From Pseudomonas sp. TH43 (GTDB lineage: Bacteria > Pseudomonadota > Gammaproteobacteria > Pseudomonadales > Pseudomonadaceae), in the NCBI RefSeq assembly GCF_016650635.1, contig NZ_JAEKFI010000004.1, positions 372,001-436,000 on the forward strand: DNA of 64,000 nt, written 5' to 3'. Below are positions 16,334 through 23,936 of the stretch, in pieces. The notes below the pieces were generated by a model. The model was given only the letters and a program-made list of their open reading frames with translations, made no database searches and was not told where the DNA came from. The position numbers were made by a program, and so were the translations under genes. Position 1 is the stretch's first letter, and every line of letters begins with the position of its first letter.

Positions 16334-16969
16334 GTGGGCTGGCTGATTCTGGCGCTGATGGGCGCGGTGACCTTTCTCTACGGTGTCAGCACCCATGCGG
16401 CGTTGCTGTGTCTGCTGGTCAAACCCCTGCCGGTGCTGGCGTTGCTCGGCTGGCTGCACGATGCGCCCCCCAGCGACTATCGGCGCTGGATCAGCCTCGG
16501 TCTGATTTTCTCGCTGCTGGGTGATGTGTTGCTGGCATGGCCGGGGGATCTTTTTGTATTCGGGCTCGGCGCATTTCTGGTCGCGCATCTGGCTTATCTG
16601 AAGGCTTATCTGAGTGACTGCAAGCGTCTGGCGGTGTTGCCACTGGTGCTCGCGCTCGGTGTTGGCGCGGTGTTGCTTGGTCTGCTGATTTCCAGTGGTT
16701 TGGGACCGTTGCTGGTGCCAGTGATCGTCTACGGCACGGCAATCAGCGCGATGCTCTGGCGCGCCCTCGCTCGTCTCGGAACCGATGTGCCCAAGCGTTC
16801 GGCGCTACTGGCGGCGGGCGGTGCGCTGGCGTTTGTGTTCTCGGACAGCGTGATTGGTATCGATCGCTTTGTATCGCCATTCCACGCCGCGCCGTACGTC
16901 ATCATCCTCAGCTACTGGCTGGGCCAATGGGGCATCGCCGCCTCCGCGTTCTCCCAGAAACAACCCTGA
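16334..16969 (+). CDS. YhhN-family membrane protein (lysoplasmalogenase-like)
   Basis: 211 residues, GTG start 2 bases after the stop of the inhibitor gene; no better start is available. The protein is almost entirely hydrophobic with about eight membrane helices. Family signatures are CLLVKPLPVLALLGW near the start, GLIFSLLGDVLLAWPGD (about 56-72) with its conserved Gly-Asp, and the C-terminal GALAFVFSDSVIGIDRF. Characterised YhhN/TMEM86 relatives hydrolyse the vinyl-ether bond of lysoplasmalogens; bacteria without plasmalogens also carry the family, so the substrate here is uncertain. Confidence 0.8.
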   Translation: MGWLILALMGAVTFLYGVSTHAALLCLLVKPLPVLALLGWLHDAPPSDYRRWISLGLIFSLLGDVLLAWPGDLFVFGLGAFLVAHLAYLKAYLSDCKRLAVLPLVLALGVGAVLLGLLISSGLGPLLVPVIVYGTAISAMLWRALARLGTDVPKRSALLAAGGALAFVFSDSVIGIDRFVSPFHAAPYVIILSYWLGQWGIAASAFSQKQP

Positions 16970-16973
16970 CCTT

Positions 16974-17105
16974 TGTGGTGAGGGGATTTATCCCCGTTCG
17001 GCTGCGCAGCAGTCGTAAAAACAATGCATACACTTTGCCTGACACACCCTGTCGGGCAATTTTGGGGCTGCTTCTCAGCCCAACGGGGATAAATCCCCTC
17101 GCCAC
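16974..17105. repeat. Dispersed palindromic intergenic element, copy 2 of 3
   Basis: TGTGGTGAGGGGATTTATCC plus CCGTTCGGCTGCGCAGCAG on the left; GGGGCTGCTTCTCAGCCCAA plus CGGGGATAAATCCCCTCGCCAC on the right (each written in parts). Same family as 5716-5847. Confidence 0.9.
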
Positions 17106-17179
17106 GTCGGACAACCCAAGCATCCCCGCGCCCTTTTGGCTAAAATGCCGGCCTTTCCATTTACACCGCCGGAACCGCC

Positions 17180-17923
17180 GTGAGCAAAGAACCCGATCGC
17201 ATTTTCGCCCAGCCTTTGGCCCAAGTGCCTGACTTCGCCTTCAACGAGGACGTGGTGCGGGTGTTCCCGGACATGATCAAGCGCTCGGTGCCGGGTTACC
17301 CGACCATCGTCGAAAACCTCGGCGTGCTCGCGGCGCAGTTCGCACAGCCGAACAGCGTGCTCTACGACCTCGGTTCATCCCTCGGCGCGGTGACTCAAGC
17401 GCTACGCCGACATGTCCGCACTGACGGTTGCCGGGTAATCGCTGTGGATAACTCGGCGGCGATGGTCGAACGCTGCCGCGAGTACCTCAACGGTCAGGAC
17501 TCGATGTTCCAGGAGTTGCTGCCGGTCGAGGTGATCGAAGGCGACATTCTCGCCCTCGACTTCCTGCCTGCTTCGGTGGTGGCGCTGAACTTCACTCTGC
17601 AATTTATCGCCCCGGATCAGCGCACCGCGTTGCTCTCGCGCATTCGCCAGTCGCTGCTGCCGGGCGGCGCGCTGATTCTCTCGGAGAAGCTGCGTTTCAA
17701 CGATGCCGAAGAGCATGCGCTGCTCACCGATCTGCACGTCGCTTTCAAACGTGCCAACGGCTATAGCGAACTGGAAATTGCCCAGAAGCGCAGCGCCATC
17801 GAAAACGTCATGAAGCCCGACAGCCTCGAAGAACACCGCGAACGCCTGTTGGCCGCCGGGTTCTCGAAAGTCGTGCCGTGGTTCCAGTGTCTTAACTTTG
17901 CCTCGTTGATTGCCTTGCCATGA
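17180..17923 (+). CDS. cmoA: Carboxy-S-adenosyl-L-methionine synthase
   Basis: 247 residues with a GTG start (MSKEPDRIFAQPLAQVPDFAFNEDVV split at the usual CmoA opening). It has a class I methyltransferase fold with the SAM-binding VLYDLGSSLGA motif (about residues 60-70), followed by VIAVDNSAAMVERCR and the later NFTLQFI. CmoA converts SAM and prephenate into carboxy-SAM, the donor for CmoB. Its stop codon overlaps the cmoB start (ATGA), so the two enzymes of this tRNA uridine-34 modification pathway are translated together. Confidence 0.95.
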   Translation: MSKEPDRIFAQPLAQVPDFAFNEDVVRVFPDMIKRSVPGYPTIVENLGVLAAQFAQPNSVLYDLGSSLGAVTQALRRHVRTDGCRVIAVDNSAAMVERCREYLNGQDSMFQELLPVEVIEGDILALDFLPASVVALNFTLQFIAPDQRTALLSRIRQSLLPGGALILSEKLRFNDAEEHALLTDLHVAFKRANGYSELEIAQKRSAIENVMKPDSLEEHRERLLAAGFSKVVPWFQCLNFASLIALP

Positions 17924-18876
17924 TTGATCTGTCCCCCCTCGCCCGCCGCCTGGCCGGTACACCGCTGGCCGAATGGGCCAACACCCTGCAAGCGCAACTC
18001 GACAAAAAGATGGAGAAAGGCCACGGCGACCTGGAGCGCTGGCAAAGTGCGTTGGACGCCTTGCCGAAGATTCAGCCGAGCGAGATTGATCTGCTCAACG
18101 GTTTGAAACTCGATACCGATTGCGACGATGAAACCCGCGCGCAGATGCGCACGGCGTTGATGGGCCTGTCGCCATGGCGCAAGGGGCCGTTTGATTTGTT
18201 TGGTGTGCACGTCGACACCGAATGGCGCTCGGACTGGAAATGGTCGCGCGTCGCCCCGCATCTGGATCTGAAGGGCAAACGCATTCTCGATGTCGGTTGC
18301 GGCAACGGCTATTACATGTGGCGCATGCTCGGCGCGGGCGCGAACAGTGTGATTGGTGTTGATCCGAACTGGCTGTTCTTCTGCCAGTTCCAGGCCGTGC
18401 AGCGCTATCTGTCAGAGCCGAACGCCTGGCACTTGCCGTTCCCGTTTGAAGACCTGCCGCCGAATCTGGAAGGCTTCGACACCGTGTTTTCGATGGGCGT
18501 GTTCTACCACCGTCGCTCGCCGATCGAGCACTTGCTGGCGCTGAAGGATTGCCTGGTCAAAGGTGGCGAACTGGTGCTGGAGACGTTGGTGATCGAAGGC
18601 GATCAGCAACAGGTCTTGGTGCCGGAAGATCGATACGCGCAGATGCGTAACGTGTGGTTCCTGCCGTCAGTGCCGGCGCTGGAATTGTGGCTGCGTCGCG
18701 CAGGCTTCACTGATGTGAAATGCGTCGATGTCAGCACGACAACGGTCGAGGAACAGCGCGGCACCGAATGGATGAAGTATCAGTCGCTGAGCGACTTCCT
18801 TGATCCCGAAGACCACAGCAAAACCATCGAAGGCCTGCCAGCGCCGATGCGGGCCGTTATCGTCGCCAGGAAGTAA
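17920..18876 (+). CDS. cmoB: tRNA U34 carboxymethyltransferase
   Basis: 318 residues, close to the family's usual length. It has an N-terminal helical region, then a Rossmann domain with ILDVGCGNGYYMWRML (about 121-136), GVDPNWLFFCQF, and the CmoB-typical SMGVFYHRRSPIEHL (about 191-205) and ETLVIEGD. It transfers the carboxymethyl group of carboxy-SAM to 5-hydroxyuridine at tRNA position 34, giving cmo5U. It overlaps cmoA by four bases and is followed by a REP-like pair. Confidence 0.95.
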   Translation: MIDLSPLARRLAGTPLAEWANTLQAQLDKKMEKGHGDLERWQSALDALPKIQPSEIDLLNGLKLDTDCDDETRAQMRTALMGLSPWRKGPFDLFGVHVDTEWRSDWKWSRVAPHLDLKGKRILDVGCGNGYYMWRMLGAGANSVIGVDPNWLFFCQFQAVQRYLSEPNAWHLPFPFEDLPPNLEGFDTVFSMGVFYHRRSPIEHLLALKDCLVKGGELVLETLVIEGDQQQVLVPEDRYAQMRNVWFLPSVPALELWLRRAGFTDVKCVDVSTTTVEEQRGTEWMKYQSLSDFLDPEDHSKTIEGLPAPMRAVIVARK

Positions 18877-18887
18877 AGGAATAACCC

Positions 18888-18976
18888 TGTAGGAGTGAGC
18901 CTGCTCGCGATAGCGGTCTGACAGTCAGATAAATGGTGGCTGTCAGACCGCTATCGCGAGCAGGCTCACTCCTACA
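18888..18976. repeat. REP-like inverted pair between cmoB and tadA
   Basis: TGTAGGAGTGAGCCTGCTCG plus CGATAGCGG and the inverted copy CCGCTATCGCGAGCAGGCTC plus ACTCCTACA. It lies between two convergent genes and could serve as a bidirectional transcript end. Confidence 0.9.
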
Positions 18977-18987
18977 AGGGATTGTGT

Positions 18988-19485
18988 TTATTCAGATGAT
19001 TTGGTGCGGCGGGCGCGGAAGAATTCGGTTAGCACTGCGCCACACTCTTCGGCCAACACCCCACCTTCATACAACACCCGGTGATTCAAAAAGCCCTGGG
19101 TAAAAAACTGCCCTTGGCTCTGCACAATCCCCGCCTTCGGCTCCAGCGCCCCATACACCACCCGCGCCACCCGTGAATGCACGATCAGCCCGGCGCACAT
19201 GCTGCACGGCTCCAGCGTCACGTACAGCGTGCTGCCCGGCAGACGATAGTTATCCACCGCCTGCGCCGCCGCACGGATCGCGACCATTTCGGCATGAGCA
19301 CTCGGGTCGCTGGCACTGATCGGGCAATTGAAGCCGCGACCGATAATCTCACCGTTCTGCACCAGCACCGCGCCCACCGGCACTTCGCCCAACGCCGCGC
19401 CTTGCGCTGCGAGGGTCAGGGCTTCGCGCATGAAATCGCGGTCACGGCTGCGGTCGATGATCGCTGCAGGGCGAATCTGGCGCAT
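18988..19485 (-). CDS. tadA: tRNA adenosine(34) deaminase
   Basis: 165 residues from the ATG at 19485, which overlaps the stop codon of the multicopper oxidase gene (TGATG). Zinc-dependent deaminase signature: H64-A-E66 in PSAHAEMVAI and PCSMC (Cys94, Cys97). The enzyme converts A34 of tRNA-Arg(ACG) to inosine. The frame extends further upstream into the oxidase gene, but this start gives the normal length. The order tadA, oxidase, guaA, guaB follows the P. aeruginosa map. Confidence 0.92.
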   Translation of the reverse strand: MRQIRPAAIIDRSRDRDFMREALTLAAQGAALGEVPVGAVLVQNGEIIGRGFNCPISASDPSAHAEMVAIRAAAQAVDNYRLPGSTLYVTLEPCSMCAGLIVHSRVARVVYGALEPKAGIVQSQGQFFTQGFLNHRVLYEGGVLAEECGAVLTEFFRARRTKSSE

Positions 19486-20861
19486 CACTTCACCTCGATG
19501 GCGGCCATCAGGCCGGTTTCCATATGGTCGATCACGTGGCAGTGAAACATCCACACACCGGGGTTATCCGCCACCAGCGCCACTTGCGCGCGCTCGTTCT
19601 TGCCCAGCAGATACGTGTCAGTGAAATACGGGATGATCTTGTGCCGGTTCGACGACAGCACCTTGAAACTCATGCCGTGCAGGTGAATCGGGTGCTGATA
19701 CTGGGTCATGTTTTTCAACTCGAAAATATAGCTCTGACCCAGTTTCAGGCTGGCGATCGGCCGATCGGCGCACGTCTTGTCGGTGATGTCCCAGGCCTTG
19801 CCGTTGATCTGCCACAGGCTCGGCGGGCGCCCATTGTCGACATCGACCGACACCGAACCGACCCATTCGAAATTGAAGTTGAGTTTCTCGGCGTTCGCCA
19901 GATCAGGCTCGGCCACTGGGTTGGCGGGCAGAGTTTTCGGCCAGTCAGTCGGCGCATCGGCATTGGCTACCGAACGCAGAGTGCCCAGACGCACCGGGCC
20001 ATTGCGCAGCGACAGTTCCTCACCGGCGGCCGGAGCCTTGATCGCCAGACAGATACGCATGCCCGGGCCCAGCCAGTATTCCTTGCCCAACGGGCGCGGC
20101 TCGACCGGATTGCCGTCCAGCGCATAAATTTTCGCTTCGACGCCCGGAATATTGATGCGATAGGTCAGGGTGTTATCGAGGTTGAGCAACCGCACCCGAG
20201 TGATCTGCCCTGCCGGCAACTCGATGACCGGCGTTGGTACACCATTGATGGTCGACAGCCGCCCGGCCGTGCCGCCACGCGCCGCTTCACGCGGAATGCT
20301 GAACTCGACGAAATTGCCTTCATCATCGATGTGCCAGTTCTTCAGGCTCAACGTCTTTTCGTACACGAAACCGGTAGGCTCGCGCTCTTCGACAATCAAC
20401 GGCCCGACCAGCCCGCGACCCAGTTCTTCGCTGCTGCTGACGTGTGGGTGATACCAATAGCTGCCGGCATCCGGCACGCGGAACTTGTAATCAAAGTATT
20501 CACCCGGCAACACCGGCAGTTGCGAAACGTACGGCACGCCATCCATTTCCAGCGGCAGACGAATGCCGTGCCAGTGAATCGTAGTCGCCACCGGCAGATG
20601 GTTGATGAACCGCACCCGCAGCCATTCACCCTGACGCACGCGCAATTCGGTACCCGGCGCCGATGGGCCAAACGCCCAGGCTTCGGTCTTGTGCCCCGGC
20701 ACCAGCTCAACGTCCAGTGGCGCGGCGATCAGTTCGTAGTCGTGACCGGCTTCAGCATCGGCCATCTTGCCCAGCCAATAACGCGACGCGCCCCCCGCTC
20801 CCACGCCAACGACAACAAGACCGGCCAGGCCACCGAGGATTTGGCGACGGGTAAAGGACAT
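19485..20861 (-). CDS. Tat-exported multicopper oxidase
   Basis: 458 residues from the ATG at 20861 (GAGG upstream). The N-terminus carries a twin-arginine signal (FTRRQILGGLAG) for export of a folded, copper-loaded protein to the periplasm. Copper ligands are all visible: HWHG (first cupredoxin domain), WYHPH, HPIHLHG near residue 395, and HCHVIDHMETG near the C-terminus. This gives the type 1 site and the trinuclear cluster. Such three-domain oxidases couple oxidation of a metal ion or organic substrate to reduction of oxygen to water; the substrate cannot be told from sequence. It is translationally coupled to tadA. Confidence 0.88.
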   Translation of the reverse strand: MSFTRRQILGGLAGLVVVGVGAGGASRYWLGKMADAEAGHDYELIAAPLDVELVPGHKTEAWAFGPSAPGTELRVRQGEWLRVRFINHLPVATTIHWHGIRLPLEMDGVPYVSQLPVLPGEYFDYKFRVPDAGSYWYHPHVSSSEELGRGLVGPLIVEEREPTGFVYEKTLSLKNWHIDDEGNFVEFSIPREAARGGTAGRLSTINGVPTPVIELPAGQITRVRLLNLDNTLTYRINIPGVEAKIYALDGNPVEPRPLGKEYWLGPGMRICLAIKAPAAGEELSLRNGPVRLGTLRSVANADAPTDWPKTLPANPVAEPDLANAEKLNFNFEWVGSVSVDVDNGRPPSLWQINGKAWDITDKTCADRPIASLKLGQSYIFELKNMTQYQHPIHLHGMSFKVLSSNRHKIIPYFTDTYLLGKNERAQVALVADNPGVWMFHCHVIDHMETGLMAAIEVK

Positions 20862-21147
20862 GAACTCAACTACCTCACGTATCAGCGGCGGGCGCTTGGC
20901 CCGCAAAAGGCGAATACGATACACCTGCAACTGAGAAAGATTAAGTGGAGTGTTGTCGCAGGGTTGGCATCGCACCGTGGCACTTCGAAGGGGCCACTAT
21001 CGTGCCACTCCCCCAATGAAAAACGAATGTAACAGGGTTAGACTGCGCGCCCGCATGTCGAGACTGGCTGCAGCACCAAGTCACAGTGGGCTCATGGATA
21101 TTGATCGCGTCACTAACGCGATCTTCGAACGAAAAGAGAGGGACGTC

Positions 21148-22551
21148 TTGAAGGTCAGTAAATTGATTGTGATCGCCGCACTGTCGATCCTTGGTTCACA
21201 GTGCCTGTTCGCGGCCGCATCAGCGGCTGACGACTTTGATTTCAAGTTGAGCACCGCTGCCCCGTTGACGGCGCAAGGCTATTCAAATACTGACTCGTTT
21301 GGCGGCGACGGCGTATTTGTCACAACTGATGTGATCGCGTCACCCGATAAAAAAACCACTTGCCCTGCTCCACCTCAGAAAACGAAGTCAAAGCCCGCGC
21401 CCGCCCCAAAATCAGCAACCGTCGTGAAACCTGATGTACTTAGCATTACGAACGTATGCTCCCCAGTCATCAACATAAAAGCGCCTTCGGGCACGATGGG
21501 TCTACATTCAAAAAGTGCATTCGTAGATCATGAACCAGATCCCGAACTGGCCGTAAAATCACCGGCAAACACTGTAGAGACACAGCAACAAACGCTGGCT
21601 CCTGAGACCATAAAATTAAGGATCAAAGGCTTTATGGATGCCGAGCTCAGAACTCACAGCACAGCACTCATGTGGGTTTTTATCGTCATCCTCATCGGTC
21701 TTATCGTCATAGCTATATTGAACACGCGTGCAGCATTGAGGCGCTCAAACCCGTCTAACGCCGCAAGGATAGCTTTGATTCTTTCCATCGTTTTGGCTGC
21801 GGGTGTATTTTACTTACTGCTCCGCAACCCAGTACCAATAGAAGTACAGCGTTCAATCATCGATAGAGCATTCAACGATCTGGTGACCGTAGAAACAGCG
21901 CCGGTCATAGAACCTTCGCCATCCTGGAGTGCATTCAGCCAGCAGTTGACTGCGGCGCAAGCCGAAATTGCTCAATCGCAGAGCCAGCTATCATCTCAAT
22001 TGAATCAGATTGCGCGGACAATCGAACCCACAAAAGACAACAATACGTGGTGGCAACTCTTCGCACTCATAGTATGGGGTACTGCCGTTATCTATGTTCT
22101 CTTGAACTGGCACACCCGCCATCTGGCGCAGGCGGCGCTAACCAATAAAGTCGTTGATTCGCCCCTTCCTCTTGATGCGCTGTACAACCTTGAGGAAACC
22201 ATCGCGAATGTCGTTGCCACTGGCACTCGCAGTGCAGCAAATATCGATCAAGAGATCGAGTTCAATGAGGTTCTTCAGGCGATCAATAGTGTGCGCAAGC
22301 AGCTGGAGTCAGGTTCCGACTCTGTGGACTCAGACAAACGGTCTGTCACTTTCCATCTTCGCGCACGCAGCATCGAATTCCGTCATTTGGAAACAGTCTT
22401 GCGCCAACTGGAGGACGAACTTATCTCACGCTACGAGCGCCCTCGCGAGTTATGGCGCAAAAGGGTACTTATACGATTGACTGCCGCAAGAAGAGCAATC
22501 ATTTCAACTTGCCGTGCTAGCCCGGCCGACTCGGATCTGAGCATCACTTAA
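21148..22551 (+). CDS. Unrecognised membrane protein beside an insertion sequence
   Basis: I do not recognise this protein. I chose the TTG at 21148 because AGAGAGGGA lies just upstream and the protein then starts with a good signal peptide (MKVSKLIVIAALSILGSQ, cleaved near AASA-ADDF). An ATG at 21094 is the main alternative. About 467 residues: a Pro/Lys-rich periplasmic region (PAPPQKTKSKPAPAPK), two close membrane helices (ALMWVFIVILIGLIVIAI and ALILSIVLAAGVFYLLL), a Q/S-rich probable coiled coil (QQLTAAQAEIAQSQSQLSSQ), a third helix (WWQLFALIVWGTAVIYVLL), and a charged helical cytoplasmic tail. Base composition looks lower in GC than its neighbours, suggesting acquisition. The stop is 13 bases before the IS end, so the gene looks intact. 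Confidence 0.55.
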   Translation: MKVSKLIVIAALSILGSQCLFAAASAADDFDFKLSTAAPLTAQGYSNTDSFGGDGVFVTTDVIASPDKKTTCPAPPQKTKSKPAPAPKSATVVKPDVLSITNVCSPVINIKAPSGTMGLHSKSAFVDHEPDPELAVKSPANTVETQQQTLAPETIKLRIKGFMDAELRTHSTALMWVFIVILIGLIVIAILNTRAALRRSNPSNAARIALILSIVLAAGVFYLLLRNPVPIEVQRSIIDRAFNDLVTVETAPVIEPSPSWSAFSQQLTAAQAEIAQSQSQLSSQLNQIARTIEPTKDNNTWWQLFALIVWGTAVIYVLLNWHTRHLAQAALTNKVVDSPLPLDALYNLEETIANVVATGTRSAANIDQEIEFNEVLQAINSVRKQLESGSDSVDSDKRSVTFHLRARSIEFRHLETVLRQLEDELISRYERPRELWRKRVLIRLTAARRAIISTCRASPADSDLSIT

Positions 22552-22601
22552 TCGAATAGCACACTGTCTAGTCCTGAAATAGGTTTACACCTATTTCGCT
22601 C

Positions 22602-23468
22602 TCAAAACGCCCGATGCACCGCATCGGGCGTTTTGCATTTCAACGATAGATGCGGTCGCTTGCTGTTGTAGATGTTTACTGACTCGTTGACCATTTGAAC
22701 CGCCTCAGCCAGATCCTTGGGTCGGTGAAGCAGAAACTCTGTCTTCAAGATTCCGTTAACCCGCTCTGCCAAGGCGTTCTGATAACAGTCATACCCATCG
22801 GTCATCGAGCACAGGATTCCATGCTTGGCATGCAGCTTCTGGTAGAGGTCAGAGCAATATTGCGAGCCACGATCCGAGTGATGCACCAGCGCCTGATCGG
22901 TTCTTCTGCCCCGTAAAGCCTTGTTCATCGCTTGAATGACTGATTCGGCGTGCAAGGTTTCATGCACGTGATGACCAACGATCTTGCGAGAGTAGGCATC
23001 TGTAACCAAGCTCACGTACGCAACGCTTTGCTCGGTGGGTAAATACGTTATGTCCGCGACCCAGACCTGTTCGGGACCAGTGGCGGTCACTTGATCGGGG
23101 CCAGGTTTCAACCGGTTGGGATGTCGGCGGAAGCGATGATGACTGTCAGTGGTCTTGTGATAGGCGCGCTTGCGTGGCACCAATTGGCGACTATCTCGCA
23201 GGATATCGAACAGCCGGTCGCGACCGACTGTGCGCGATAGCTCCGGCTCGGACTGCATAAGGCCATGCAACTTGCGAGTGCCCAGTCGAGGCATCTGAAG
23301 GCGTGTTTCCAAGACAAACCCCAGCACTTTTCGGGCATGGCTGATTTGCGCGTCATAAGCCCGGTTTCGCTTGTAGTACGCCTGCGGGGAAATACCCAGA
23401 AACTGGCAAGCCCTGCGAATACTCAGGCCTTGGATTTGCCCTTGGGTGAGGACTTGCCGGATCGCTTT
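22602..23468 (-). CDS. IS3-family transposase OrfB (DDE integrase part, made by -1 frameshift)
   Basis: The catalytic frame runs open from the slippery site near 23465 to its stop at 22602; it lacks a strong start of its own and is probably made only as an OrfAB fusion. An ATG-like internal start at 23327 also exists. HTH_21-type text (SIRRACQFLGISPQAYYKRN) is followed by the rve integrase core with the DDE triad: D in WVADITYL, D in VHHSDRGSQY, and E in NALAERVNGILKTEF. The start coordinate is given at the frameshift site rather than an initiation codon. Confidence 0.88.
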   Translation of the reverse strand, partial: KAIRQVLTQGQIQGLSIRRACQFLGISPQAYYKRNRAYDAQISHARKVLGFVLETRLQMPRLGTRKLHGLMQSEPELSRTVGRDRLFDILRDSRQLVPRKRAYHKTTDSHHRFRRHPNRLKPGPDQVTATGPEQVWVADITYLPTEQSVAYVSLVTDAYSRKIVGHHVHETLHAESVIQAMNKALRGRRTDQALVHHSDRGSQYCSDLYQKLHAKHGILCSMTDGYDCYQNALAERVNGILKTEFLLHRPKDLAEAVQMVNESVNIYNSKRPHLSLKCKTPDAVHRAF

Positions 23469-23824
23469 TTTACGACAGAAACACCGTAATCATTCTTCAA
23501 CACGTCAACGACCGCCTCGAAGAACTGGGCCTTCTGATTGGCAAGGGCGAGCTTTTCTTCAAGCTCCTTGATTCGCTGTTCAGGCGTCAGCGGCAAACTT
23601 TGTTCGTCCATCGGTCGGCTCCTCTGGGCGCGAATAGAGGCGCCCTGGCTCCAGTCCTGCCGCCCATGCTTGCGTAGCCACACCAACACAGTCGACCGAC
23701 CCTGAATTCCATAGCGCCGTTGAGCCTCTTTATAACTCAACTCGCCTTTTTCAACCTGATCAACGACTGCCAATTTAAAGCCCAGCGTGTAATCACGCTG
23801 GCTGCGCCTTTTTCCCGTATCCAT
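23423..23824 (-). CDS. IS3-family transposase OrfA (helix-turn-helix part)
   Basis: 133 residues. The N-terminal helix-turn-helix (YTLGFKLAVVDQVEKGELSY followed by KEAQRRYGIQGRSTV) binds the IS ends. A leucine-zipper-like stretch (QRIKELEEKLALANQKAQFF) follows and would drive multimerisation. The A-AAA-AAG slippery heptamer at 23471-23465 falls in codons for Val-Lys-Lys near the C-terminus; a -1 shift there enters the OrfB frame with no stop. Without shifting, translation ends at 23423 and yields OrfA alone, the usual IS3 regulator. Confidence 0.9.
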   Translation of the reverse strand: MDTGKRRSQRDYTLGFKLAVVDQVEKGELSYKEAQRRYGIQGRSTVLVWLRKHGRQDWSQGASIRAQRSRPMDEQSLPLTPEQRIKELEEKLALANQKAQFFEAVVDVLKNDYGVSVVKKRSGKSSPKGKSKA

Positions 23825-23885
23825 TGATTCCTCCTGAAGATAAGTCAGAAGGTGTAAACCTTATTCAGGACGAGACACACCCAAC

Positions 23886-23911
23886 AAAAAAGGCGCCTAA
23901 GCGCCTTTTTT
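23886..23911 (-). terminator. Rho-independent terminator of guaA (bidirectional)
   Basis: GGCGC-CTAA-GCGCC stem-loop flanked by six A and six T, so it can work on both strands. It ends guaA on the minus strand. Before the IS inserted it would also have ended the unknown membrane protein gene on the plus strand. Confidence 0.9.
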
Positions 23912-23936
23912 GTTCACCACGAAACAACCAGCAGGA

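Larger units (their letters stand above)
22565..23877 (-). mobile_element. Complete IS3-family insertion sequence, 1313 bp
   Basis: Imperfect terminal inverted repeats: TGTCTAGTCCTGAAATAGG at the left, and TGTCTCGTCCTGAATAAGG reading inward from the right. Flanking CAC on both sides (22562-22564, 23878-23880) is a 3-bp target duplication as expected for IS3. The element encodes OrfA and OrfB on the minus strand with a slippery A-AAA-AAG for a -1 frameshift. It inserted between the stop of the unknown membrane protein gene and the guaA terminator. Both ends and both frames look intact, so it may be active. Confidence 0.93.
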
